This document shows positions 45,101 to 55,872 of a stretch of 64,000 bases of DNA, piece by piece; the first letter of the stretch is position 1; the number at the start of each line of letters is the position of its first letter. Both the position numbers and the translations under genes were made by a program. The stretch spans positions 1,612,001 to 1,676,000 of the forward strand of contig NC_087382.1 in the NCBI RefSeq assembly GCF_963675165.1, written 5' to 3'. Origin of the DNA: Halichondria panicea. Lineage: Eukaryota; Porifera; Demospongiae; Suberitida; Halichondriidae. Under the pieces are notes generated by a model. That model worked only from the letters and a program-made list of their open reading frames with translations, did not search any database and was not told the DNA's origin.

Positions 45101-45280
45101 CGGTTTCTAGTTTTGTATGACACACGAACGGCCATGATGGAGTGTTTGTCCCTGTGGCAAAAAAGAAAGCCTGCTACTACAACATACATCGCTCTTATTA
45201 AAGTACTCCAAAAGACAAGAAGAGATGACATCGCAAGTAAAGTGTATAAACATTGCCTAGAGAATAGTAAACTTACATAG
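38513..45280 (+). CDS. Ankyrin-ZU5-death domain protein, copy B (745 residues, 14 exons)
   Basis: Exons: 38513-38602, 39107-39205, 41334-41432, 41694-41777, 42108-42169, 42226-42284, 42343-42834, 42895-43007, 43052-43216, 43275-43496, 43688-43797, 43850-44052, 44107-44217 and 44952-45280. Phases agree throughout (2238 nt). The layout is as copy A but with one SSGAVVDL-type ankyrin exon instead of three. Divergence is uneven: the ZU5 exon is almost identical, while the ankyrin cap (MDIHKAANAGDLSALKDAIK), ankyrin exons and death domain (TAMMECLSLWQKRKPATTTY) differ at many residues. That pattern suggests changing partner surfaces around a constant core. The death domain ends HCLENSKLT, like the remnant tails. 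Confidence 0.85.
39240..39651. mobile_element. CTATAG-flanked miniature transposon, block B copy
   Basis: Same element and same site as 10312-10721, with CTATAG at both borders and TACGGTGGCC / GGGCCACCATA ends. Confidence 0.85.
39853..41077. mobile_element. TAGCCTCG-ended transposon, block B copy
   Basis: Same insertion as 10923-12174. The left inverted repeat of the nested AAGGGCG element has been deleted here (about 39940). Confidence 0.8.
42044..42103. repeat. (AC)n microsatellite, block B
   Basis: Matches 13106-13176 in position, directly before the acceptor of the SRSQSVPVLP exon. Confidence 0.95.
44235..44880. other. Last intron of copy B: distinct insertion
   Basis: This intron shares little with copy A except the last part. 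It holds TACCGTATAGCGGGTATATT, repeated TTTTCGCGG motifs, a fragment of the GTTACGGCC-type repeat (about 44457-44530) and a Py-rich AAACCATATCC segment. No exon is seen. Confidence 0.5.
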
Positions 45281-45529
45281 CACATGTGTAGCGTATTATT
45301 TGTTTTGTGATCGTTCGTGGTGCTGGTTAGTAGAGTTTGAATGCACGTAATATTTTGTGGTTTTTTGGCGTTGTATTTTTTGGATACTATAATGTGACTA
45401 TGAATGGTGAGTCACTGGTGGGAGTGTACTGTCAGGATTGTAAATTATTATTATGCCTTGATTATTTCTGTAACATTGTGTAACTAGCAATAATAGAATT
45501 GGCGATCTTTACCAAATCACCAAACCAGC

Positions 45530-45660
45530 GAAGAGGAGAAGGGACCCTGCATGCTGGTGCAACTTACAGAGCTCTTGTGAAACTACTCCTAAGAATGAGG
45601 AAATATGACATTGCTAGTAAAGTATTGAAACATTGCCAAGAGAATGGTAAACTTACATAG
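45530..45660 (+). pseudogene. Death-domain tail, block C (open frame kept)
   Basis: Reads ATYRALVKLLLRMRKYDIAS, then KVLKHCQENGKLT and TAG at 45658-45660, without the deletion present in blocks A and B. There is no acceptor or upstream half, so it is still a fragment, but it is the best evidence that these tails come from a death-domain last exon. Confidence 0.75.
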
Positions 45661-45905
45661 TACATGTGTAGCGTAACATAATCTGTTTTGTGATGGATCC
45701 ATGCTTGTGAGTAGAATTTGAATGCTCCTAATTTATACTAGGGATGCATTTGTGAGTCAGAAGTATGTGATCCTCTACCTGCCTACATTGTACGAGAGCT
45801 TAGCTTACAAGCCCCCTCATAACAATGACCTCAAGGACTAATAATGCATTTATCATACACATGAATTGTGTCACATGACTATGTGCTACTGTTTCAATGT
45901 TACAG

Positions 45906-47692
45906 TGTTGTACAGTGCGTGAGGTGTGTGCCAAGTTCACCTCCATGCCATTGTCACTGAGGTGACGAGTACTGTCTCAATACTAGCCCTTTAAAATGTA
46001 CACATTTACAATCTGGTCACTTTAATTACAAGTGGTTGTTAACGTGAGCTAGTTTTGTAGTAGCTAATAGCAGATTTACTTCTGCTGGAAGGTCACATTT
46101 CATTTCTACCATTAAAAATTTTGCTCACTGTACATGCAGGCGTATAAGTCGGTTGTCATTTGAATATTCCTTCTCTTAATTAGAGTGTGTGAGGAGGAGG
46201 TCAAGGCGAGGATGGGATTAGTGGAGTGTGTCAACCACAACCTAGTGGAGCCCTACCATCATCTACGAGAAACACGGTGACTATGTACTCTGAACCTTCA
46301 TACCTTGGTTACTACACAGCTAACAAGTGTTTAAATCTAGTGCCTGGATAGTCTGTATCAGCAGTTGTATTATATAAAGTGAAACCTCCGAAAATGTGTG
46401 CAGCATTTATTTGTGACGTTTGTTCTCTGTATTGAGCCTGAGGTGGTCCTTTATTCAGTGGTACCTATACCGTACCCTCGCGAAAATACGCCCACCCTTT
46501 TCTTCAAGAAGTCTAGGCTTATTAGGGGACTGGGCGTTTAATCGCGAACGGCGAGTTTTCATTCAAATATACCCCCACCCGCGGCCTCAAATCGAGGTTT
46601 ATACTTTGCTCTATTGTATTTTCATTTTAATACATAGTATGAACATTTCATTGACAACAACAATGTTATAAACTAATGCATGAGTATGATAAAGCAAGAC
46701 AAGAGAATGAACAAGAAGAAGTGAACTCTGACTCTATTCGTTGCTTGTCACTTGTGTCGATGTCAGATGTACGTAGCAGAAACTTCCCAAAGGATGATAG
46801 GTCATACTCCTACAGAGCAGCTATCAGGTACTTTGTTTCAGAAAACCAAGGCAAGGTAACCTGCAAAATTGGCCTGTGTGATAACTTTCTTGGACTTTGT
46901 GTTTTCTTTTCTCTGCATATAGGACTACTTGTTCCCTGCATATACATCTTCAGGGGCAAACAGATCCATACAGAGAAAGTTATATGTCTGATCTTGGTCC
47001 AGCAAGGAGTATAGTCTTACTAGCTACTACCTAAAACTTCCTTTCTTCACTAAAATTAATGGTAAACATGTGGCATTTAGCTACTGCGCATGCTCAAACT
47101 CTTCATTCTAGGTGGGCTTATAATCCAGTGAAAATACCCTCGTGCAAGAACTTCGAAGCAAAAGAGGGGATGGGCGTTTATTCAAGATGGGCTTATTTTC
47201 GAGAGGGTACGGTAATGTAGGAAAGTGATTTTGTAGACTGAAGCAGTGTCCTTTGTAGCTACACAGAGAGATGTTTAATTGAGTGTCTCTTATTCAGAGG
47301 GTCCTTTATCAGAGGTTCCACTGGTATTCATATTGATGTTGGTACTGTGTTTCCTATGTAGGTGAGTATGTTGCACAGATGAAGTTCACTCTGCTGCTAA
47401 TGGCCAATGGACCACAAAGATGAACATCTGAAACTCTCCTGCCTGTACAATTCATGTTGTGTAGTGCAGGCTGTGTGTATCACAGCGTTCTGTAGTGCAT
47501 GAAGTTTGAGGTGTACGTACGTATGACATCATTGCCATTGTTTGTCTGGTGTGTTCATGCACTGTATTGGTTTGATTGTGTGTACACTACAACATTCAGT
47601 GATTGTCATTCCCCACAGACTCACCAGTGGCTCCTTTGACCCTGCATGAGCTAGTGTCTTCACAGCTGAAACTAGAAGACCCTCAACTGAAT
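45906..47692 (+). pseudogene. PA2G4/EBP1 3' gene fragment, copy C
   Basis: Exon-like segments 45906-45961, 46184-46276, 47362-47419 and 47619-47692, with both shared frame breaks. The intron between segments 2 and 3 is enlarged by a TA-flanked element (46470-47212). The third segment has lost its GT donor (AAGATG), as in copy A. Confidence 0.75.
46470..47212. mobile_element. 743-bp TA-flanked transposon
   Basis: Inverted ends CCGTACCCTCGCGAAAAT... and complement lie between TA duplications (46468-46469, 47213-47214). Blocks A and B have the empty site ACCTATAATGTA. Inside is an open frame (46676-47014, MHEYDKARQENEQEEVNSDS...) that I do not recognise; it lacks a DDE-type transposase signature. 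Inserted after the duplication. Confidence 0.85.
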
Positions 47693-47829
47693 GTGAGTAC
47701 ATACAAATTAGCTCTAATAATTAGGACAGTCAGTTATTTCATGGGAAATTCCTTTTTAAACCTGTTCCAAGGTCTGTTTCAAAGCTTTCAGAAAATCATA
47801 AAAATTGGGAAATTAGATCAATGATACTA

Positions 47830-48390
47830 GTTACAGCCATTGAACCCCCCCCCCCCCTCCGTTTAATTGCTCCTTGGAGGGTGAGCCGGACCATATTTGA
47901 TGACTGGTTAGGCAGCCCCTCTAATTAATTAGAGGAATGCAACCCGCTAGTTATTAATAATAATCAGGCGTTTCTATTGCTCCCCTAATTAAGTACTTGG
48001 GGGTAAAGACGTGGCCTAGCCACCAGTCATAGCTTCAGCTCAGTCATGCCCTAACCACATGCAGAGAAGCTTTTAGAAAATCATTGACAACGATGCTTAT
48101 TTATGGCAAGAACACTTATCTACTCTTGGTTACGGCAATTAAACTGCACAGCCCTCCCCCATCCGTTAATTAATGGTTCGGGGACTCTTTTAGCTGCCAT
48201 GCATAACTTGAATTCCCTGTATTTAATGTTTAGAAAGTATGAAGGTCTCTTTAAAAAATCATAAAATTATAAAATTGGATCAGTTACGGCCATTGACAGT
48301 TGTTCAACCCTCCCTCTGTTTAACAATGGTTTGGGACTCTTTTAGCTCCCATATAACTTAAATTCTTAGGTATTTAATTTTTAGTGTATA
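47830..48390. repeat. Degenerate tandem repeat, block C copy
   Basis: Same GTTACGGCC-type array as in blocks A and B. Confidence 0.6.
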
Positions 48391-48601
48391 GAAAATAGTT
48401 GCTCTTCATATCTGTTGTTCCATATTCCGTTCCATTCCGCATTCCTCGTTTTACAACATGCCTTTCCACTTCCTCCTATTGTGTACTATCAGCCATATAC
48501 AGTGTATTGTACATGTACTGAGTCTATTTGTTCACATTACATGTACTTAGGTCTCCAGTGTGTGGGCGTATCATGCTCTAACCATTTCCTCTCTCCTGCA
48601 G

Positions 48602-48924
48602 GTAACGCTGGCTACAGTGTGCTGGTGAGCTGCAGTGAGAAGATAGTCCAGTCACTCTCTGAGGACCCAAAGGCCTTGGCCCTCCACCTCCTGTCAGCTG
48701 GACTCATCACTGTGTCCATTTTTGAGAAAACCAACGAGTTGAATGAGAGCAAGAAAGAGAAGGCCACCAGACTGTACACTGCCCTACTGGGTGTGGTCAA
48801 GCACCACCCCCACAAGTACCACGAGTTTGTCTCCACTCTCAGACTCAACCCACTACACACTGACTTGGTCACACTAGTTATCAACAACATGATTATACAT
48901 GAGATTGTGTTGTGCATGCTTTAA
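48602..48924 (+). CDS. CARD-like terminal exon, copy C, with replaced C-terminus
   Basis: Starts after TCTCCTGCAG and runs open for 107 residues. It matches copies A and B up to HTDLVT, then switches to LVINNMIIHEIVLCML and a stop at 48922-48924, because block C breaks here. ELNESKKEKATRLY replaces EYVNETKREKATRLY. The domain itself is complete. No ankyrin gene follows. Confidence 0.5.
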
Positions 48925-49248
48925 TTGGTTCTTTGACTTATTTTTTACATTGACAATCTTTACTCAAATTAGCTTTTTTGTGCTTTGAATCTACATCGTA
49001 AATTTTGGCTAATAAAGTGATCTGCATGGGGTCCAAATAGCTTAGCAGCTCCAGTCCACCCTCATATGCATGTACCACAATCCAATTCATTGAGACACAC
49101 ATGTACATGGAACTGTTTCAGAAATGTCATTCATGGCAACAATTAAGGTATAAATTTAAAAAATGAACAAACAAACAAACAAACTAACTAGCTAGCTACC
49201 TTTCAATGCAGCTTCACTATAAACTGTTCACACACACAAACACCTCAA

Positions 49249-50110
49249 TCAATGCAACTCGACTTTGTAGATCTGGAACACCAGCGTGTCTTCATGCAGG
49301 TATGGTTCCAGTTCTGTGTGAGGAATGAATTTAATGTAACCCCACTCTCCTTTCCCCACTTCCCCATCTCTCACTCTCGTGCATACACTCTCAACCACGT
49401 TATCGTCATACATCACTGAACCATTTTTGTGGTTCTGTCTGTGCTGATCTAGCAGTCGCAATGAAATAATCCCACGAAATGGCCATTTTAGATGATCGTC
49501 AAACTCTCCTCTCATGAAGTGTAGAAACACAGACACGTGAGTTCCTTTTCCAAAACCGTTGCCGTTAGCAATCACCCTCAAGCATATCTTGTAGCCCTGT
49601 TGATTGGTGTATACTGGGTTGGATGTCCATCGATCGCTGTCTCTCTTGTGATCACTGAATCGTGTCATATTGAATGTTGGGGGATCCACATTGGACACAG
49701 TTTTGTACTGAATGGCCGCACAATTACTTGATGTGATACTCTCTTCGAGGTGCATCATAGTGTCCTTGATTTCGTCAAAAAAGTTCGCTGCCATTTTTCT
49801 TGCTCTTTAAACAAGGTGGATTTAAAACTAGAATTCGTAAGCCATAAGGCCAGAAATGATCCAATGACCACGATCAATATCGACCCGAAAGCTATATTCC
49901 ATCGCTGCTGATCATTCTTCAATCGTTGCTGATCATTCTTCAACTCAGTCTTCAATTGGTGCAGATCATTCTTCGACTCTGCTCTCTGGTTACTAATCCT
50001 TTGAATAATCTCCCTTTTCAGTGTCCTACTTGCTTCACAGTTCAGTGGGTGAATTCCAGTCTCTGGCTGTGCTTTCTGGAAACAATCTTCCTCATGATCA
50101 ACGTCCCATG
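49249..50110 (-). CDS. Coiled-coil, membrane and MATH (TRAF-like) domain protein
   Basis: The minus-strand frame from about 50110 reads DHEEDCFQKAQPETG, then a charged helix (LKTELKNDQQRLKNDQQRWN) and one hydrophobic segment (FGSILIVVIGSFLALWL). After a shift at an A5 run (about 49793) it continues from 49794 as MAANFFDEIKDTMMHL and a MATH domain: MTRFSDHKRDSDRW, SNPVYTNQQGYKICLRV, GKGTHVSVFLHFMRGEFDDH, WPFRGIISLRLLDQ, ending VFQIYKVELH. MATH domains of TRAF proteins bind receptor tails. One extra A would fuse the parts into a single frame, so this is a base error, a recent frameshift, or a separate 181-residue MATH protein. An acceptor-like AATAG precedes the frame at about 50110. Cysteine-rich text further up (VCGCDEECKQTQANH) could be an upstream TRAF-type zinc-finger exon. 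Confidence 0.65.
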
Positions 50111-50244
50111 GCTATTCTCTAATATGTGGTTTGCTTGGGTTTGTTTACATTCTTCATCACACCCACATACTCTCTTAGAGTGTGTCTACATTCGCATGTG
50201 AGTATTATTTCTCGGCATTTCACAAATGGTAATTTTATATTCAT

Positions 50245-50790
50245 AAAATTAATGCCAAGACACAATAATGTCATCAGCTAGCTACTAAATACATACAGCT
50301 CTCAAAATGACAACTGAACGATCTACTAGTAGCTACACGATAACAATAATAAACTAGATAGCTGGCTAGATAATCACTCGCTAAAATGCTGATACTAGAG
50401 CTAATAGCAGACAACTCAATTGAAATGAGGTTAAGTTCAAATCGTTATCCAAAATGCATAGTCCAAAATCGTTGCAGTAGGTCAGAGGGGGCTTTACTCA
50501 GTCTTGCTTTGTGAGGGTTCAGATTTCTGTTGGGCCCAGGAAAGAAGTGTTAAACTATCAGCGTTACTCAGGCTCCAGATACTTTGGTTCTCAAAGAGGT
50601 CATAGGTGGTGGTTGAGAGTGTGGTGTCCTCGGAGGGTGAGGTTGGGTCGGTGGTGCCACTGCTGATAGGTAGGGGGCTCATATCGGAGGTGATGTCATT
50701 ACTGTAGAATGGAGCATCTGTTGACCACATGTTGGTGCTCTGAGAGGGATCATGATAATACACACAGTGTAGAGTGTAGGTCTGTGAAGC
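50245..50790. repeat. Copy of 16795-17310
   Basis: A near-identical segment (AATGCCAAGACACAATAATG...) that includes the Ser/Thr-rich exon. The selenoprotein K exons that follow it in the first unit are absent here. Confidence 0.85.
50494..50763 (-). CDS. Ser/Thr-rich hypothetical exon, copy B
   Basis: Open frame containing MWSTDAPFYSNDITSDMSPL with a changed C-terminus relative to 16998-17243. The acceptor-like CCTCTCAG at about 50743 is in frame with STNMWST. Unknown function; conserved peptide text in two copies is the only support. Confidence 0.3.
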   Translation of the reverse strand: MYYHDPSQSTNMWSTDAPFYSNDITSDMSPLPISSGTTDPTSPSEDTTLSTTTYDLFENQSIWSLSNADSLTLLSWAQQKSEPSQSKTE

Positions 50791-50884
50791 ATACAGTACA
50801 TTGCATGCAGTATGTATATCAGTGCATAGGGTGCTTACTAGATTCTTGCCAGCCAGTACAGTTCAAGCTACACACAACACCGCT

Positions 50885-51560
50885 CAACTATTCTCTACCC
50901 CATTATCTAGCTAAATCTGGTCCAACTAGACAGCAGACACAGCTAGTTAATTCAGTAAAACCAGGGGTAGCCCTACTTCTACGGTTGTTCAGTACCCACG
51001 GTAACAATTCCTCTGGGCTGGGCTAACTAGTTGAGCCACGCCTCCCAATTCTCAAGGCTAGGTACATGTCTCTGTCTAGCTGCTTCTTCAGCTTCTTGCT
51101 CAGTTTTGTGGCTTAGAGAAAGGCCAGCTACTCAGGGGGAAGAGTCCAGATGAAAGTCTGGCAGCCAGGTGACGTCCAAACGGTCACTTATTCGTTCCAC
51201 CAACTTTTTAATCTAGTCTAGTCCTGCTTGCACTGCTATAGTTGGGCGGAGTCCAACCAACGCTGCGCTCTGGTTGGACTCCGCCCAACTAGCACTGCTA
51301 CTACTACTGCTACTCTTCCTACTACTACTGCTACTCTTCCTAGCTAGTCAAAGGTTTCTTTTTTTTTTTTTTTTTTGTAACTGCATATGCACAAAGAGAC
51401 ATCAAAGCTTACATCAAAGGACACAGATTTTTAGCCTACTTGACTGATAAGGCCGTTACCTAGACTACATTTTGTTTGTCAGGGAGGAGCTCACATACAA
51501 CTTCATCTATAACGATTCGTTACCGTTGTTGTAATTTCTACAACAGATTGCTAAGGAAAG
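50885..51560. repeat. Inverted duplicate of 63397-64000
   Basis: About 640 bp runs from TTCTCTACCCCATTATCTAG to GTTGTAATTTCTACAACAG, including a T-run (51358-51376), and recurs in reverse complement at the right end of the window, where the T-run is an A-run. Part of the family also lies at 8500-8740. Confidence 0.9.
51239..51291. mobile_element. 53-bp hairpin insertion with 9-bp target duplication
   Basis: Perfect arms TAGTTGGGCGGAGTCCAACC and complement enclose an 11-bp loop. GCACTGCTA flanks it on both sides (51230-51238, 51292-51300). The inverted copy near 63655 has the empty site (GTAGCAGTGCAAGCAGG). The TAG...CTA ends and 9-bp duplication match the larger TAGCCTCG family. Confidence 0.85.
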
Positions 51561-51624
51561 AGTTACAATTACAACAAACTCTACATGAATATTCTCATCA
51601 ATAAGTTGTGTATGCAGACATAAA

Positions 51625-52736
51625 TTAAAATGGGCGAATAATGTTGTGTAAAAGTGTGCACAGACTACTTGGTTCTAAAAGTACATTATAACCTATCACT
51701 TTGAAATTCAAGTCTGATGCTCCATCCTTCAAATGAACACTGAGAATGCAATGAATCCCCCCATACACTTTGCTGAGAAGAAGTCCTTTCACTTTGAATT
51801 CTCTAAGGACATCCCTTCGTTTACCGATTTTTCTCAGGATTTTGCTGACCAAGAGGATATACAAACCTGAAAATACTTCCCCTAATTTCTCGGGGAAAGC
51901 TGAATCACTTATACCCTGCATTGGATTAGGTTGACGACTGTTTTCCACTAACCCCTCTTCTCCACTGCTTTCCTCTAACTGTGTTGCATCACCTAAAGAG
52001 ACCATTCTGTTCTTAGTGATCACAACATCTGGGGAGCCACAGAAAAGGAATTGACGTTTCGTAGCAATGTCTCCAATTTTGAGACACACCTTAAGCAAAT
52101 CAGTGGTCCATGAGAGCCCCATAGTAGCTGTAAACGTAACTGTCCTATCGGGAAATAGCTTTTGAATGCAAGGTACAAGTCTCTTTGTCCAATCATTTTC
52201 TTGCCAATTAAAAGCAAAGGAAGATATAGGAGTGACGTACGGTGTGCCTTCAGAGGATTCTTCACCTCGAATAATTTTCTCTAGTTTGGTAACTTCAGAC
52301 TGGATGCCTGTATTACTTATGTGTGCCTTGTATTGACTCAAAACAGCTTTATTACCAACAAAGAAAGGCAACAAGCTTGCATGAGCTGAACACGTACAAT
52401 TGACTAAATCATCTCTTCGCATCTATCAACATGCACACAATCACTCAACTGTGATAACGTAGTACTTGAACATGTTGCATGCTCGCTGTGTTCATACACA
52501 TATATATTTTTGTCGTCTAGTTTTACAAATGACCCATTCAACTTGAATCCTTTCTTTCCACCTACCAAATTTGAATTCAACTTCCGTATGTCTTGCTGTA
52601 TGACCTTTCCTATTTCTTCACTAATATCCTGTCTGAAGATAGAAAATGGAATTTGACTCAAAACCGTGTCAGATATTCTTGTTTTTAAATGACAGAATGT
52701 AAGACCAAAGTAGAAAAACTCTACTTCCAAGCAAGA
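51625..52736 (-). pseudogene. Hypothetical protein terminal exon, block D copy 2 (frameshifted)
   Basis: Near-identical to 27213-28328, but two extra bases (CATCTCTTCGC against CATCTTCGC, about 52413) shift the frame after VHVDRCEE. The downstream part is still open from MRRDDLVNC for 265 residues. Copy 1 has LELEESNGEEG where this copy has LEESSGEEG. Confidence 0.7.
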
Positions 52737-53805
52737 CTGCAAAAAAAACAAAAAACAATCACACACTTCATAATAGTTATTACATAATATAGACTCCACC
52801 AACAGTACTGCCTATACCATCTTTCTTCTAATTACATCGCCACTAAAAATTATGATTTAATTTCCAGTGGCGCACAAATAGAACAAGAGAAAAAAACAGT
52901 TTGGCGCTCAGCAATAGAACATACAGTACTACTAGCTGTTTCTACGAGGCTATGAGATCAGTGGCCAGCCTTGATTTAAGGCTACCTTAAATCAAGGTAG
53001 CCTTTAAACCTAAGCACCAGCAAAAAATAATTCCAGAATTTACTTGGCGCTCAATTGGAGTATGTGAACTTGGCGCTGTAATTGGAAGGAGCTAGGACAG
53101 TACTGCCTATAATTTATACCGTAATTGTTCTAATTATAGAACCAGTAAAAAAATTCTAGAAACAATGGGTCTATTTACTTGGCGCTCAATTGGAGTAAAA
53201 TTAATTGTGAACTTGGCAATTCTAATTTAATAGAGTGGCGCTGTAATTACTGCTTTAATTAGAATTATCTGCTATAACGTGCAAAGATTTAAAGGTGTGG
53301 CTTCCAGTAAGCAGTCATTCTGCGAACATTGTGCAACGAAACGTTTTTACATATACATGTAGAGGCCATTTTTGGATAAATTATTATATTGTAGTTGAAT
53401 CATTCATCTACACACGGGTATCAACACCATTTCTCTTAGAAATGCTCCAATCAAAAGATATTTACATTTAAGTATACAACTACTCACACATTTGTGGTAA
53501 TCTACTCTCTACAGACTAAATGTATTTATTTTACAATGCAAGTATACTACACATATTAAAGGTTGCGAATTGGCAAGTTGTGTCAATTCACTCGATCGTC
53601 TTTATATGCATAGCATATCATATAAAAGGAAGGTTAACTTCGTAAGGTGTTTGAATTGGAGTTTGTTCTTCCAAAGTAATCATAGATTAATTTCTCCATT
53701 TCCTCTTTTTCAGTCTCTTTCTCCAGGCAGGCTCGATTTTATCTTTTGCATTGATGAGAATCTGAACAAGTTCGTGTTTGTCGTGCTTGAAAAACAGTTT
53801 ATAGG
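52737..53805. other. Intergenic spacer, copy of 28350-29660
   Basis: Same hairpins and GGCGCTCAATTGG repeats as in copy 1, without the 255-bp CACAGGAAA insertion. No gene visible. Confidence 0.6.
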
Positions 53806-55312
53806 TCACAGCCGTAGTAATCAGTGCCAATAATGGTTTGGTTAATACTGTTGATTCGAGTGGGACCATCTTCAGTAGCTAGGTTGATAGGCACAAACAG
53901 GAGAAGAAGATATTATGATTACGAAGCCAGCAAAAACGATAACAGACAACACTATTAACCATAGTATGACACAGGGTTTGCTCTGAACACATTTTCCTAA
54001 GCAGTGATATGTGGATCTCATAGCAAAAATGTACACAAAAAAAGCGACAGAATACAGCACCAAGATGCTCGTTGCATGGTACGGTGCATGGATGAAACCA
54101 ACAAGAATATGAAATGAATGAACAATAATGCAAGAGACAGGACCGAGAAGAACATAAGCATTGCTAACCTTAGCACAACACAGACAAAACTTGACACAAA
54201 CAAAAGCAATAGTTAGTGCCGTAAGAAGAAGGTCTTCAATCAGCATTAAGAAAGGGATGCCTAATTGCACACTAGCATAGTACCCTCGTAAACCTGAGAA
54301 CCAATGGAAAATGTTCACTCTGGTTACAGCGGCACTTCTCGATAGAGCAGCAATATCCAAGCCTAGCACATAGACAACAACCGTGCAAGAGCAAACACAC
54401 ATAATAATGCCGTTCATCCTATTACTATAGCTGAATCATGATCACTCTCAGGTGTATTATTTGGACTGTCGACGTTACTTGTAGGAGATGCAATATTTGT
54501 AACGTCACTTGGATTTATAAGATACAAGAAAAATATGCTGCTACAAAAAACCAAGATAAGAGGAAATAGAATTTGAAAACCAAACGCATATCCAGAGCTA
54601 ACGTCCCCAAACATCACCGACTGACCAGAATAGTAGCGAGTTATTGTACTTACGCTCGCTGCTTTTGGGCTGTATATATATATCCATCATTAATCACAAC
54701 AGAAGTGCTCAATGGCCGTATTGCAAATAGCTTCAACTGTGAAAAAGGAATCAGACAGATAATAAACATGACATATATTGTACAGCTGCAGTATATATAA
54801 TCATAGAAAGTTATATATACTCCATGCATTCACAGGCTTACCCTTTGAGTTAGAAGTTGTATCATTTCATCCCTTTCAATGTCATTCTCTTTGTAGCAGT
54901 TACGTGGCATATAGAGAGTTAAAAATTCCTTTCGCAGTTGGTTGTCCGTGAATAGTAGAGATGTGAACTGAAGAGACTCAATTGGTTGAAAAAGATAGAA
55001 TGTAGATTCGGACCAATACCAAGCTTCACCTACTGAAGTATCAGAGTAGTTTGTACTACCATTCGCAAGATCATTCAGAGAAAAATAGTACATAATCTCA
55101 ATAAACACAGGATTTGCTTTGTTGGGAGGAAAGAAGGCCTTTTGCATGTTGTACTGATTTCTACCGTTCGTTATAACGTCCTTGACAAGCTGAGGGAAGC
55201 AACGGCAATCTTCTATCTCTTCAGAGGTACATGGCGTGGAAGTAGCACCACATCCTAATATCAACAGGGTTACAGCAATCACAAATTTGAGAACAATGCG
55301 TCGTGAGCTCAT
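53806..55312 (-). pseudogene. Multi-pass membrane protein gene, block D copy 2 (frameshifted)
   Basis: Same protein as 29662-31189. Exon 1 is intact here (MSSRRIVLKF... to RDEMIQLLTQR followed by a GTAAGC donor at about 54839), and the last part keeps an open frame from MNGIIMCVCSCTVVVYVLGL through six hydrophobic segments. Lesions relative to copy 1: (TA)4 inserted near 54677, TA inserted near 54428 (IVIG then stop) and one A inserted near 53915, which replaces the normal C-terminus. Because each copy lacks the other's lesions, the parental gene was probably functional. Confidence 0.6.
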
Positions 55313-55872
55313 CTTGGTTGAGTGAGATCAAAATGTCTGTTGCAACTATATTATAATAGCTGCAAGCTAACCACACACAACAGACTATAGTATTGATCTA
55401 AGCACTGGAACAAAAATGAAACTAAGAATTTTAAATAGAAACTGAAATGCGAAATTCTATTTTCTTTTTCAACACACGCTGCTAGAGTAGGGGGAATACC
55501 AGGGAAAATCCTCAGGCATACATACACTTCCGCGATACTGAAGGTAGTCAGTACATGTAACTGTATATACTGGAATCAGTCACAGGTCAAGCACTACACA
55601 GAAGGCTTCACGGAAAGCAACTTACAGTACCTATATATGTCACAGGAATGAATGACTCTCTCCGGTTATTCCTATTATAGAAACAGCCTCGGTTAGGACG
55701 CCTTTTTTTATAACGCCCATAATTATACCACCATATAAAATCTTTTTTTTTGGTACATTGTTTCTAGAAAAATAATTATTTTTTATTGGTTCTATAATTA
55801 GAACGATTACGGTAGTAGAAGAAAGAGCCAGGATGAAGAACAAGGTTAGTAGCAAGGTAGCAATGAATCAAT

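Larger units (their letters stand above)
35313..45280 (+). repeat. Segmental duplication, block B
   Basis: Head-to-tail copy of block A, with introns, old insertions and gene fragments in the same order. It differs by lacking the 850-bp TA element and two ankyrin exons. Its distance from block A is about 31.4 kb. Confidence 0.9.
45480..48890 (+). repeat. Segmental duplication, block C (partial)
   Basis: Third copy of the first 5 kb of the block A/B unit, starting about 200 bp after the stop of copy B. Similarity ends inside the last codons of the CARD-like exon (after GTCACAC), so the ankyrin gene is missing. Confidence 0.9.
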
